Source: Pelomonas sp047654785 (GTDB taxonomy: Bacteria > Pseudomonadota > Gammaproteobacteria > Burkholderiales > Burkholderiaceae_C). Taken from it: DNA of 64,000 nucleotides. A model generated the notes under the pieces. The model did no database searches. It saw only the letters and a list, made by a program, of their open reading frames with translations, and was not told the origin of the DNA. Location of the stretch: the NCBI RefSeq assembly GCF_047654785.1, contig NZ_JASGKQ010000003.1, positions 744,001 to 808,000 of the forward strand. The letters are read 5' to 3'. The first letter of the stretch is position 1; each line of letters begins with the position of its first letter. Position numbers and translations under genes: made by a program. This document shows positions 24,620 to 34,486 of the stretch, in pieces.

Positions 24620-27600
24620 TTGCACCAATCGGATGACCAGGCGGGGCGCCTGCAGGCCCCACGTGGGTGGGGTGGCTGCCGCCTTGCCGTCCGGCTGTCC
24701 GGACTGTTGGCCGCCCTGGTGCTGGCCGCGCCCGCCGCGCAGGCCGGCATCGGCCTGACCAACCTGGTCTACCCGGCCGACATCGGCGTCAACCAGGTGG
24801 TGGATGTCGATGTGCCCTGGGCGTTCGTGGACAACGGCCAGACGGACACCTTCACCGTGCAGATTCCCGCCGCGCTGGAAGTGCAGGCCGCGACCCTGCC
24901 CAGCGGCTGCACGCTCGGCGGCGGCGTGTTGACGTGCGCGGTGGTCGTGCCGCCCGCCAATGGCACGCTCCGCTTCCAGCTCAAGGGCCTGAGCACGGCG
25001 TCCTTCAACATCGTCAGCCAGGGCACGGGCAACGCCAATCCGATCATGCAGTCCGGCAATGTGCGCAATGCCGGCAACCTGCAGGTGAACAAGGAAAAGT
25101 TCTCCCCGGCGGGTGACCCGCTCGCCGGCGAGGCCCTCGTTTTCCGCCTCTACCCCAAGGTCGATCCGGGCGGCATGAACGTGCCCGCCGGCGGCACCGT
25201 CACCGTCACCGATGAGCTGCCGGCCGGCTTCACGCTGACCGAGAACCCCAGCGGCACCAATGCCAGCTGCAGCGCCGCCGCCAACGCCAATGCCTCGCGC
25301 GTGGTGAGCTGTATCTACACCAACATCACCGCCGCGACCCTCAATACCCGCTTCATCACGGTGCAGGGGACGGCGTCCGCCGCCGGCACCCTCGTCAACA
25401 AGGCCCGGATCGAGGCCAGCGGGGCCTACATCGACCTGAACCTGTCCGACAACAGCGACGAGGTGACGGTGACGGTGCTGCCGGGCAGCGACCTGCAGGC
25501 CTGGGGGAGCTTCCCGAGCATCCCCGTGGCCGGCAACAGCACCCAGACGCTGCAGATCCAGGCCCGCAACGGCGGGCCCTTGGCCGTGCCGGCGGGCGGG
25601 TCGATCGAGACCGTCATTCCGGCGGACATGGCCGTGGGCAGCCTGCCTGCCGGTTGCACCTCGTCCGTGGTCAGCGGCATCTCCTTCGCGCAGCCCGCGT
25701 CGATGGCCGGGCCGTACAGCGGCACGCGGGTCAGCTGCCCGGCGGGGGCCATGGGGCTGCCGGGGCCGGGCAATCCCAACCACGGCACGCTGCACGCGAT
25801 TTCCTTGACCCTGCCCAACCTCAACCGAACGGGGCATTTCCCCGTCCGCGTGGTCGGTCCGGGCGGTCACAACGAGTCCAATCCGTCCAACGACGCCGTG
25901 CCGGTGAGTTACGAGCTCAAGGAGTCGGCGGCGGATCTTCAGCTGAGCAAGACCGTCGTGGAAGCCTCGCCCTGGGTGGCCGGGCAGAACATCACCACGA
26001 GGATCGATATCGCCAACTACGGCCCCGAGGACGCCACCTGGGGGCCGGGCAACGAACTGGTGGTGGTGGACTGGATCGACCCGCGCGCCATTGCCGACGG
26101 TGCCGGCGCGCCGGGGCTCGGGCAGCCGGTCGTGCTGTCCGGCAACGGCTGGACGTGCAGCGCGACGCACGGGCAGACCCCGCCCGCCGGTGTGGCGGCC
26201 CAGCTGACCAGCCGGATCCTCTGCGAGAACGACGGCTCGACCGCCGGCGGCAGTGGCCGCGCCCAGTGGGGCAATTCGATGGCCTTCCACGCCTCCGGCG
26301 GCACCTGGCGCAGGCTCGAATTCCGGACCACCGTGGCTGGCGACGACGCCATTGGCAACGACCCCGTCACGCTGACCAACTACGCCTGCACCGGCAGCAC
26401 CGCGCTGAACATGCTCGGCCGCACCGATGCGCAGGGGCCGCGGCCCAAGGATCCGACACCGGGGCCGGGCGATCCGAACGAATACCGCGACTGCGTCTCG
26501 GTTTCCGGCACCGGCGTGGTCGGGGGCCAGGCGCTGGTGCGCGTGCAGAAGCAGGCCTCCACCGATGGCGGCGCCAGCTGGCATACCGCGGGCGACCGGC
26601 CGGTGCTGGCTGGCGACCAGGAGGAAATCAAGTGGCGGGTGCTCATCTCCACGCCGTCCAACGCGCAGAACGGCGCCCAGCAGGTCATTCCTTCGCTGGT
26701 GCTGAGCGAGCGCTTCCTCGGCATGATCCGCTACTCCGGCTGGGGCACTCCGCCCAATCCCAATCCCGGTGGCGCGGCCTATTACCTCACCCCGCTCATC
26801 GCCTACGCATGGGAGGGGTTGGGCAGCGCGACCTTGTCCGGTGGCGGCGGGTATTGCAACCCGGCCGGCGGCACGTTCGTTGGAACGAACGGCACCAACG
26901 GCGCAAACACCGCCAATGGCAACGCGAGTTTTGGCGACGTTGCCAAGGAATGCACCCTCAGCAACCTGCCGCCCAATGCGACCGTGGCGGTGACCTTCAC
27001 GCTCAGGCGCCCGTTCGCCATCGCCAATGGCGAAGACGTCACCATCCCCAACACCGCCTCGATCAATTCGACCGAAGCCAAGCTGGGCAACTGGACCGGC
27101 ACCGGCAAGGAGGTGGTGCCGGGCAATGCGCCGTTCTCTGCCCAGGCGGGCGTGGTGGTCAAGCCGCGCGTCAACGTCGCGCTCACCAAGACGGTGGAAA
27201 CCGCGCGGATGCCGGCCGGGGGCAGCAGCGGCAACCCGGTGGCCTCGCTCAACGAGATCGTCACCTACACGCTGACCGCGACCAACCAGGGCCCCAACCC
27301 CATCGTTGCCGGCAAGCTGACCCTCACCGACCAGATCAACACCGGCGCGGCCAGCCTGCCCGGCAATGCCTCGTTCGAGATCCTCGGCGTCGAGGGCGGG
27401 GGCAATATGAATTGCTCGGCCAGCAACCTGGCCAGCGGCGCCATCTCCTGCACCAACAGCGCGCAGCTTGCCATCGGTGTGCATCTGACCGGCACGAACA
27501 AGGCCGTGGTGACGATTCGCGCCCGGGTGAAGAAGCCCGATGCCGGCGTGGCCATTCCGCCCAGCCTGAACGACATGCTCTACACCAACGTGACCAACAC

Positions 27601-30600
27601 GGCCACGGCCACGGTGGGCGGCGGCCTGTGCGAGTGGCGCGCGAAGGAGCACAACGGCTATTGGGCCGTCAACACCGGCCCCGGTGGCCCGGTCTCCAGC
27701 AGCTGCGGCGACAGCGTTGCCCTGGCCGACAACACCGCCAGCGCCAAGCTGGACGTCACCCGCCCGGCGTTCGACCTGTTCCAGGGCAAGACCCAGGTGT
27801 ACCCGGCCGGCAAGAGCAACTTCTCGGCCGGCGACGACCTGCGCTACCGCTTCACCATCCGCAATGCCGGCCCGTCGCGCGCCGAGGTCATCACGATGAC
27901 CGACATCCTGACCGTGCCCGCGGGCTTCACCCTGGCGCTCAACGGCGTGGCGCAGAACATCAACGGCGTGCCGGCCGCCACCGGCTACACCCTGGCCAGC
28001 AAGGTGCCGGCCTGCACCCAGGCGCAGCCCAGCGCCAACGTGGTGTGCACCTTCGACCAGCTCGAAGCCAAGCAGGAGCTGAACTTCGAGCTGGCCCTCA
28101 CCCCCGGCGGTGAAAGCGCCTACACGGTGGAGTTCAGCAACGCCGTTCACGTCTGCGCCGACGAAACCGAAAGCTATGAAGTCAACGGTCGCTGCAGCAG
28201 CGACCCGGCGCTGGCCAAGGACAACATCGCCTCGGTGGCCGACTTCCTGTTCCCGCGCACCGACCTCGAAGTGGTGAGCAAGACGGCGGACGCGAACGGG
28301 CCGGTCGACATCGGCCAGACCCTGCCGTACCGGATCGTGTTGCGCAACAACGGCGCCTCGGTGACCCACTGGATGCGGGTGGTCGATGCCCTGCCTGCCG
28401 GTTTCGAGTGGGTGAGCACCCCCGTGCCGAGCGTGGGCGAGGCCAGTGGCGGGGCCACGCTGAGCGCGGCAGGCGGCAAGCTGGCCGTGGCGGGCAGCTT
28501 GCCGACGCCGGACGCGGACAACGTCTGCTACGTCTCCAACGGCGTGACCAGCGTCGTCAACATGAGTCAGCGCCAGGAGATCACCTGCCACGTGGACGGC
28601 TACTTTCCGGTGGGCGGCCAGTACACCCTGGTCCTGCACGCCCGGCCCAGGTCGGGCGTGTTCACCGGCCCGTACCTGACCGCCATCGACAACCGGGCCA
28701 GCGTGGAGCCGGGGCGAGGCACTTCGAACGTGGAGCGCGCCCCGGACGGCCAATCCGGCAACAACGGCAAGGATGGCCCGGTGCAGGTGCGCAACGCCAC
28801 CGTGGGCGGCCGCGTGTTCCTGGACGTCAACAACAACGGCGATGCGGATGCCGGCGATACCGGGATCGGCAGCGTCACCCTGCGCGTCACGGGCACTGAT
28901 GCCTACGGCAGCCCGGTGGACATGAGCACCACCAGCGGCACAAACGGCGACTACCAGTTCAGCCATCTGCCGCCGTCCGACGCGGCCGGCTACACCATCA
29001 CCCAGGACCAGGCCACGGTACTGCCTGCCAGCCTGAACAACGGCCTGCCGCAGCCGAACACCCCGCGCGCCCACCGCAACGGCAGCAGCGCGGGCGTGGC
29101 CCCGGCCGCGGGCGGCTACACGGCGAGGAACACCGCGACCACCAGCGTCATCGGCGGCATCGTGGTGAGCCGCGATGGCAGCGGGGTCCAGTTCGATTTC
29201 CCTGAACTGAACCTGCTGAGCCTGTCCGGCTACGTGTTTGCCGACATCATCGACAACGACGTTTACGTTGCAGGCAGCGGCGACGCCCCCATTGCCGGCG
29301 CCACGGTGGAATTGCTAGAGCTTCAGGGCGGCAACTATGTGCAGGTGGCCACCACCCTGACCGATGGCGAGGGCTTCTACGAATTCAGCGCGCTGCCCAC
29401 CGGCCGGACCTTTGCCGTGCGCCAGCCGCTGCCCGGGGGCCATGTCAACAAGCCCGGCGCGAGCCGGCCGGGCACCGTGGGCGGCAGCCACTGCAGCGCC
29501 TGCACGGTGGGTGCCGGCACGGCGGGCGACGCGGCCACCACCGACCGCATCGGCAACATCGTGCTGACCGGCAACGGCCGCCAGTTCAATTTCGGCGAGG
29601 CGGCCTTGAACGGCAGCATCGGCGGCAGGGTGTGGCTGGATCTGGACAACGACGGTGTCGTCGATGCCGGTGAAACCGGCCTGTCCGGCGTGGCTATCCA
29701 TCTCACCGGCACCGACACCGACGGCAACGCGATCAGCCGGGACACCAGCACCGACACCGACGGCAACTACGGTTTCAGCAACCTGCCGCCGGGCACCTAC
29801 ACCGTGACCGAGCCGGATCAGCCGGCCAACACCTTGAACGGCCAGACCGTGCCAGGCCAGGTCGTCGGGGGCACCGCCTCCGGCACGGCGACGGGTGCGG
29901 GCACCGTGCCTTCGGCCATCGGCGGCATCGCGCTGGGCAGCGGCCGGCATGCGGTGCAGAACAACTTCGCCGAGCTGCCGCCGGGGAGCATCGCCGGGCG
30001 TGTCTACCAAGACAGCGACGACGACGGCACCGTGGACAGTGGCGAGGCCGGCATCGCCAACGTCGTGATCGAGCTGACCGGCACCGACGACCTCGCCCAG
30101 CCGGTGAGCCTGAGCACGACCACCGGGGCCGACGGCCGCTACCGCTTCGACGGCCTGCGCCCGGGCAGCTACACGGTGACCGAGCCGAACCAGCCGCCGC
30201 AGACGGACAACGGCATCACCACGCCGGGCCGCATCGGCGGCACCCTGGTGGGCACGGCCACGGGAACGGCCACCACGCCCTCGGCCATCGGCGGCATCGT
30301 GCTGCCGGTGGGCGCCGAGTCGGTCGACAACGACTTCGGTGAGATGCCGGTCGGCGGCTCCCTGTCCGGCCGCGTCTGGCTGGACCGGGACGACAGCGGC
30401 CTCGCCGATGCGGGCGAGACCGGCATTGCCGGCGTGCAGCTCACCCTGACCCGCACCAGCGGCCCGGGTTTCCCGCCGGTCACGGTGACCACCGATGCCG
30501 ACGGCAACTACGGCTTCAACGGCCTGCCGCCGGGCACCTACACCGTGACCGAGCCGAACCAGCCGCCGGCCACCTTCAACGGCCACACCGTCGCCGGCAG

Positions 30601-33600
30601 CCTGGGCGGCACGGCCACGGGCAAGGGCACGGTGCCGTCGGCCATCGCAGGCGTCGTGCTGGGCGCGAACCAGCATTCGACCGGCAACGGCTTCGGCGAA
30701 ATCCCGATGGACAGCAGCGCCATCTCCGGCCGCGTCTGGCTGGACCTGGACAACGACGGCGTGATCGACGCCGGAGAGGCCGGCCTGGCCGGCGTGACCG
30801 TGCGCCTGACCGGCACGGACATCCTCAACAACCCGGTCCTGCTGGAGGTGCCGACCGATGCGCAGGGCGCGTATGCGTTCACCGGCCTGGTGCCGGGCAG
30901 CTATGCGCTGACCGAGCCGCTGCAGCCGCCGCACACCCTCGATGGCCGGACCGTGGCGGGCAGCATCGGCGGCGCGGCGATGGGGGCCGGATCGCCGGTG
31001 GGCAGCCTGCCCTCGGCCATCACCCAGATCGTGCTGAGCCACCTCCAGCACGCCGTCGGCAACAACTTCGGCGAGCTCCCGCCGGGCGGGATCTCCGGCC
31101 GGGTCTACAAGGACGCCAACGACGACGGCGTGGCCGATGGCGGCGAGGGTGGCATCGCCAACGTCGTGATCGAACTGACCGGCACCGACGACCTCGGCCA
31201 GCCGGTGAGCCTCAGCGTCACCAGCGGTGCCGACGGCCACTACGGCTTCAGCGGCCTGCGCCCGGGCCACTACACGGTGACCGAGCCGAACCAGCCGCCG
31301 GCCACCTTGAACGGCCACACCACCGCCGGCAGCCTGGGCGGCACGGCCACGGGCAAAGGCACGGTGCCGTCGGCCATCGCGGGCATCGTGCTGGGTGCGA
31401 ACCAGCATTCGACGGGCAACAGCTTCGGCGAAATTCCGATGAACAGCAGCGCCATCTCCGGCCGCGTCTGGCTGGACCTGGACAACGACGGCGTGATCGA
31501 CGCGGAGGAGGCCGGCCTGGCCGGCGTGACCGTGCAGCTGACCGGCACGGACATCCTCAACAACCCCGTCTCGCTGGAGGTGCAGACCGACGCGCAGGGC
31601 GCGTATGCGTTCACCGGGCTGCTGCCGGGCCGCTATGCGGTGACCGAGCCGCTGCAGCCGCCGCGCACCCTCGATGGCCGGACCGTGGCGGGCAGCATCG
31701 GCGGCGCGGCGATGGGCACCGGATCGCCGGCGGGCAGCCTGCCCTCGGCCGTCACCGCCGTCGTGCTGAGCCACGACCAGCACGCCATCGGCAACAACTT
31801 CGGCGAGCTCCCGCCGGGTGGGATCTCCGGCCGGGTCTACAACGACGCCAACGACAACGGCGTGGCCGACGGCGGCGAGGGCGGCATCGCCAATGTCGTG
31901 GTCGAACTGACCGGCACCGACGACCTCGGCCGGCCGGTGAGCCTGAGCACGGCCACCGGCGCCGATGGCCGCTACCGCTTCGAGGGCCTGCGCCCGGGCC
32001 GCTACACCGTGACCGAGCCGGCGCAGCCGCCGGAGACGCTCAACGGCATCACCACGCCGGGCACCGTCGATGGCGTTGCGGTTGGCGTGGCGACGGACAA
32101 GGCCACCTCGCCATCCGCGATCAGCCAGATCGAGCTGCCGCCGGGCGGCCTGTCGATCGACAACGACTTCGGCGAAGCCGGCGACTCGCCGGACCTGCGG
32201 GTCGGCATCTCTTCCGGCACGGCCAGGTTCACCGTCAACAACCTGGCCACCTACGTGATTCGCGTGCGCAATGGCGGCCATCAGCCGACCCGCGGCGAAT
32301 ACCTGGTGCAGGACCGCCTGCCGGCCGGCCTGACGCTGGCGGCGGTCCCGGCCGGCCCGCACTGGGCCTGCACAGGCGAGGCGGGCGATACCCGTTTCGA
32401 GTGCCGCAGCGCGCAGGTCATCGATGCCGGCGCGACCTCGGCCTCGGACATCACCGTGATGGTGAACGTCTCGGCGGCCGCGGCGGAGGCCGGCACCGTG
32501 AACGACGCGGCGCTGGTCGAGGGCGGCGGCGAGAGCCCGTTCCGCCGCCCGACGGGGCAGGAGCGCGCCGCGTTCGAGGGCCGCGTGGAGGACCTGCCGG
32601 TGTGCGACGCCGCCATCCTCCACAACGCCTGCCGCGTGCCCAACGAGGTGCAGCTGTCGGCGTCGGTCGGCGGCACCGTGTGGTTCGACCGGGGCGGCGA
32701 GAACGCCCGGCTGGACGGCGGCGACGAGCGCCTGCAGCGCTGGAGCGTCGAACTGGTGGACCCGCAGACCCGGGCCGTGGTCCGGAGCACCGCCACCGGG
32801 GCCGACGGCAGCTACCGCTTTGCCGACGTGGTGCCGGGCGTGCCGTGGCGCCTGCAGTTCCGCGACCCGGGTTCGGGCGTGTTGTGGGGGTCGCCGGTGA
32901 ACAGCGAAACCGCCAGCGGCACCGGCGTGCCCTGCGATACGGACGCGGCCATCGCCAACGGCGGCACCAGCGCCTGTCGCGTCAGCGAGAACGGCGTCGT
33001 CCAGCTCCAGGTGGTGCTCAAGCCGGGTGGGCATCTGCCGCAGCAGAGCCTGCCGGTCGATCCGTCGGGCGTGGTCTACGACGCCAGCACCCGCGACCCG
33101 GTGCCGGGCGCCATCGTGACCCTGGAGCCGGTGGGCGCGTGCCAGGGCTATGACCCACTGAAGGCGGTGATCAATGCCGGTGCCGGCGGCTATGCCGTCC
33201 GCGGCACGGCGATCTCGATGACGACCGGCAGCGATGGCTACTACCAGTTCCTGTTCGGTCCGGGCGCGCCGGCGCGCTGCGAGTTCCGCCTGACGGTGAC
33301 GCCGCCGGCCGGCCACGTATTCGTGTCGCGGGTGATCCCGCCGCAGGGCGACTCGCTGTCCCCGACGGGCCCGATGGGCAGCAACCACCTGGTGCAGCCG
33401 CAGCCCGATGCACCGACCGGACCGGTGGGCACGGCCACGCAGTACTGGCTGACGCTGTTCTCCGGCTCGGGATCGGTGGGCATCATCCACAACCACATCC
33501 CGCTGGATGCGTCGGTGGCGCCGGGCCTCGTCATCACCAAGACCGGCGACCGCCGGATCGCGGAGATCGGCGACACCGTGCAGTACACGATCACGGTGCG

Positions 33601-34486
33601 CCACACCGCCGGCAGCCCGCTGCGGACGGTCGATCTCGTCGACACCCTGCCGCGCGGCTTCACCTACATCGAAGGCAGCGCGCGCTCCGGCGGCGCGGCG
33701 CTGGCCGAGCCCCGGGGCCGCCCGGGCCCGCGGCTGGGCTTCGACCTGGGGCCGCTGGGCACGGGCCAGCAGATCGTGCTGACCTACCGCGTTCGCGTGG
33801 GGGTCGGGGCGCAGCAGGGGGACGGCGTCAACCGTGCCCAGGCACACGGCTGCTCCATGGCTGGCGGCTGTGTCGATCCGGCCGGCCTGACGCCGTTGCC
33901 GGGCTCGGTGGCTTCCAACCGCGCCGAGTACCGCGTGCGCGTGACGGGCGGCGTGTTCACCGAGGAAGCCTGCGTGCTGGGCAAGGTGTTCGTGGACTGC
34001 AACCTCAACCACGTGCAGGACGAGGAAGAACTGGGCATCCCTGGCGTGCGCCTGTATTTCTCCAACGGCAGCTGGGTGGTCTCCGATTCGGAGGGCAAGT
34101 ACAGCTACTGCGGCCTGACGCCGCAGAGCCACACGCTGAAGGTGGATGGCTCCACGCTGCCGAAGGGTTCGCGCATGACCACCAGCAGCAACCGCAACCT
34201 GGGCGATGCCGACAGCCTGTTCCTGGATCTCAAGAACGGCGAACTGCATCGTGCCGACTTCGTCGAGGGCAGTTGCTCCAATCCGGTAATGGAGCAGGTC
34301 AAGGCCCGCCGTACCCAAGGCGAGGTGCGTGCGCCGGAGAGCGAGGCCAGGCGGCCGCAACTGCGTTTCGAAAGCAAGCCGCTCCGCGCGCCGCAGCAGG
34401 CCACGGACTCGGCCAGCCAGAGACCGATCGTGGCGCCAAGGCCCAGACAGCCAGAAACCGCCGCTTCGCAGGAGGTGCAGCCATGA
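24620..34486 (+). CDS. Giant DUF11/SdrD-B-repeat surface protein (putative adhesin)
   Basis: About 3,288 residues. The preferred start is TTG 24620, preceded by the Shine-Dalgarno-like GGGGGGAG (24608-24615); it gives a 40-odd-residue signal peptide ending LVLAAPAAQA before GIGLTNLVYP. A GTG at 24494 is the alternative. Residues 45-1390 contain several DUF11/isopeptide-type beta-sandwiches (for example TVTVTDELPAGFTLTE). From nt 28801 come SdrD-B-like modules of about 120 residues with Ca-binding loops such as DLDNDGVIDAGE (starts near 28801, 29617, 29989, 30355, 30715, 31086, 31447, 31818), then DUF11 near 32180 and 33523 and further SdrD-B/carboxypeptidase-regulatory-like modules near 32668, 33048 and 33970. 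The C-terminus is a Pro/Gln-rich tail with no autotransporter barrel, LPXTG or RTX signal. It is coupled by ATGA to the barrel gene, suggesting that barrel exports or anchors it. Confidence 0.8.
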   Translation: MHQSDDQAGRLQAPRGWGGCRLAVRLSGLLAALVLAAPAAQAGIGLTNLVYPADIGVNQVVDVDVPWAFVDNGQTDTFTVQIPAALEVQAATLPSGCTLGGGVLTCAVVVPPANGTLRFQLKGLSTASFNIVSQGTGNANPIMQSGNVRNAGNLQVNKEKFSPAGDPLAGEALVFRLYPKVDPGGMNVPAGGTVTVTDELPAGFTLTENPSGTNASCSAAANANASRVVSCIYTNITAATLNTRFITVQGTASAAGTLVNKARIEASGAYIDLNLSDNSDEVTVTVLPGSDLQAWGSFPSIPVAGNSTQTLQIQARNGGPLAVPAGGSIETVIPADMAVGSLPAGCTSSVVSGISFAQPASMAGPYSGTRVSCPAGAMGLPGPGNPNHGTLHAISLTLPNLNRTGHFPVRVVGPGGHNESNPSNDAVPVSYELKESAADLQLSKTVVEASPWVAGQNITTRIDIANYGPEDATWGPGNELVVVDWIDPRAIADGAGAPGLGQPVVLSGNGWTCSATHGQTPPAGVAAQLTSRILCENDGSTAGGSGRAQWGNSMAFHASGGTWRRLEFRTTVAGDDAIGNDPVTLTNYACTGSTALNMLGRTDAQGPRPKDPTPGPGDPNEYRDCVSVSGTGVVGGQALVRVQKQASTDGGASWHTAGDRPVLAGDQEEIKWRVLISTPSNAQNGAQQVIPSLVLSERFLGMIRYSGWGTPPNPNPGGAAYYLTPLIAYAWEGLGSATLSGGGGYCNPAGGTFVGTNGTNGANTANGNASFGDVAKECTLSNLPPNATVAVTFTLRRPFAIANGEDVTIPNTASINSTEAKLGNWTGTGKEVVPGNAPFSAQAGVVVKPRVNVALTKTVETARMPAGGSSGNPVASLNEIVTYTLTATNQGPNPIVAGKLTLTDQINTGAASLPGNASFEILGVEGGGNMNCSASNLASGAISCTNSAQLAIGVHLTGTNKAVVTIRARVKKPDAGVAIPPSLNDMLYTNVTNTATATVGGGLCEWRAKEHNGYWAVNTGPGGPVSSSCGDSVALADNTASAKLDVTRPAFDLFQGKTQVYPAGKSNFSAGDDLRYRFTIRNAGPSRAEVITMTDILTVPAGFTLALNGVAQNINGVPAATGYTLASKVPACTQAQPSANVVCTFDQLEAKQELNFELALTPGGESAYTVEFSNAVHVCADETESYEVNGRCSSDPALAKDNIASVADFLFPRTDLEVVSKTADANGPVDIGQTLPYRIVLRNNGASVTHWMRVVDALPAGFEWVSTPVPSVGEASGGATLSAAGGKLAVAGSLPTPDADNVCYVSNGVTSVVNMSQRQEITCHVDGYFPVGGQYTLVLHARPRSGVFTGPYLTAIDNRASVEPGRGTSNVERAPDGQSGNNGKDGPVQVRNATVGGRVFLDVNNNGDADAGDTGIGSVTLRVTGTDAYGSPVDMSTTSGTNGDYQFSHLPPSDAAGYTITQDQATVLPASLNNGLPQPNTPRAHRNGSSAGVAPAAGGYTARNTATTSVIGGIVVSRDGSGVQFDFPELNLLSLSGYVFADIIDNDVYVAGSGDAPIAGATVELLELQGGNYVQVATTLTDGEGFYEFSALPTGRTFAVRQPLPGGHVNKPGASRPGTVGGSHCSACTVGAGTAGDAATTDRIGNIVLTGNGRQFNFGEAALNGSIGGRVWLDLDNDGVVDAGETGLSGVAIHLTGTDTDGNAISRDTSTDTDGNYGFSNLPPGTYTVTEPDQPANTLNGQTVPGQVVGGTASGTATGAGTVPSAIGGIALGSGRHAVQNNFAELPPGSIAGRVYQDSDDDGTVDSGEAGIANVVIELTGTDDLAQPVSLSTTTGADGRYRFDGLRPGSYTVTEPNQPPQTDNGITTPGRIGGTLVGTATGTATTPSAIGGIVLPVGAESVDNDFGEMPVGGSLSGRVWLDRDDSGLADAGETGIAGVQLTLTRTSGPGFPPVTVTTDADGNYGFNGLPPGTYTVTEPNQPPATFNGHTVAGSLGGTATGKGTVPSAIAGVVLGANQHSTGNGFGEIPMDSSAISGRVWLDLDNDGVIDAGEAGLAGVTVRLTGTDILNNPVLLEVPTDAQGAYAFTGLVPGSYALTEPLQPPHTLDGRTVAGSIGGAAMGAGSPVGSLPSAITQIVLSHLQHAVGNNFGELPPGGISGRVYKDANDDGVADGGEGGIANVVIELTGTDDLGQPVSLSVTSGADGHYGFSGLRPGHYTVTEPNQPPATLNGHTTAGSLGGTATGKGTVPSAIAGIVLGANQHSTGNSFGEIPMNSSAISGRVWLDLDNDGVIDAEEAGLAGVTVQLTGTDILNNPVSLEVQTDAQGAYAFTGLLPGRYAVTEPLQPPRTLDGRTVAGSIGGAAMGTGSPAGSLPSAVTAVVLSHDQHAIGNNFGELPPGGISGRVYNDANDNGVADGGEGGIANVVVELTGTDDLGRPVSLSTATGADGRYRFEGLRPGRYTVTEPAQPPETLNGITTPGTVDGVAVGVATDKATSPSAISQIELPPGGLSIDNDFGEAGDSPDLRVGISSGTARFTVNNLATYVIRVRNGGHQPTRGEYLVQDRLPAGLTLAAVPAGPHWACTGEAGDTRFECRSAQVIDAGATSASDITVMVNVSAAAAEAGTVNDAALVEGGGESPFRRPTGQERAAFEGRVEDLPVCDAAILHNACRVPNEVQLSASVGGTVWFDRGGENARLDGGDERLQRWSVELVDPQTRAVVRSTATGADGSYRFADVVPGVPWRLQFRDPGSGVLWGSPVNSETASGTGVPCDTDAAIANGGTSACRVSENGVVQLQVVLKPGGHLPQQSLPVDPSGVVYDASTRDPVPGAIVTLEPVGACQGYDPLKAVINAGAGGYAVRGTAISMTTGSDGYYQFLFGPGAPARCEFRLTVTPPAGHVFVSRVIPPQGDSLSPTGPMGSNHLVQPQPDAPTGPVGTATQYWLTLFSGSGSVGIIHNHIPLDASVAPGLVITKTGDRRIAEIGDTVQYTITVRHTAGSPLRTVDLVDTLPRGFTYIEGSARSGGAALAEPRGRPGPRLGFDLGPLGTGQQIVLTYRVRVGVGAQQGDGVNRAQAHGCSMAGGCVDPAGLTPLPGSVASNRAEYRVRVTGGVFTEEACVLGKVFVDCNLNHVQDEEELGIPGVRLYFSNGSWVVSDSEGKYSYCGLTPQSHTLKVDGSTLPKGSRMTTSSNRNLGDADSLFLDLKNGELHRADFVEGSCSNPVMEQVKARRTQGEVRAPESEARRPQLRFESKPLRAPQQATDSASQRPIVAPRPRQPETAASQEVQP
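30540..32003 (+). repeat. 732-bp tandem duplication inside the adhesin gene
   Basis: Two consecutive units (about 30540-31271 and 31272-32003) each encode the end of one SdrD-B module, a complete RVW-type module and the start of an RVY-type module. Landmarks repeat exactly 732 bp apart (ISGRVWLDLDNDGVIDA at 30721 and 31453; GGISGRV at 31086 and 31818), and the DNA is nearly identical over long stretches. The length is divisible by three, so the frame is preserved. Confidence 0.8.

Noticed and set aside
28801..34120. Regular repeats in the adhesin considered as CRISPR-like or satellite DNA
   Set aside because: Period is about 366 bp, in frame, and encodes SdrD-B modules; no short direct repeats with unique spacers.
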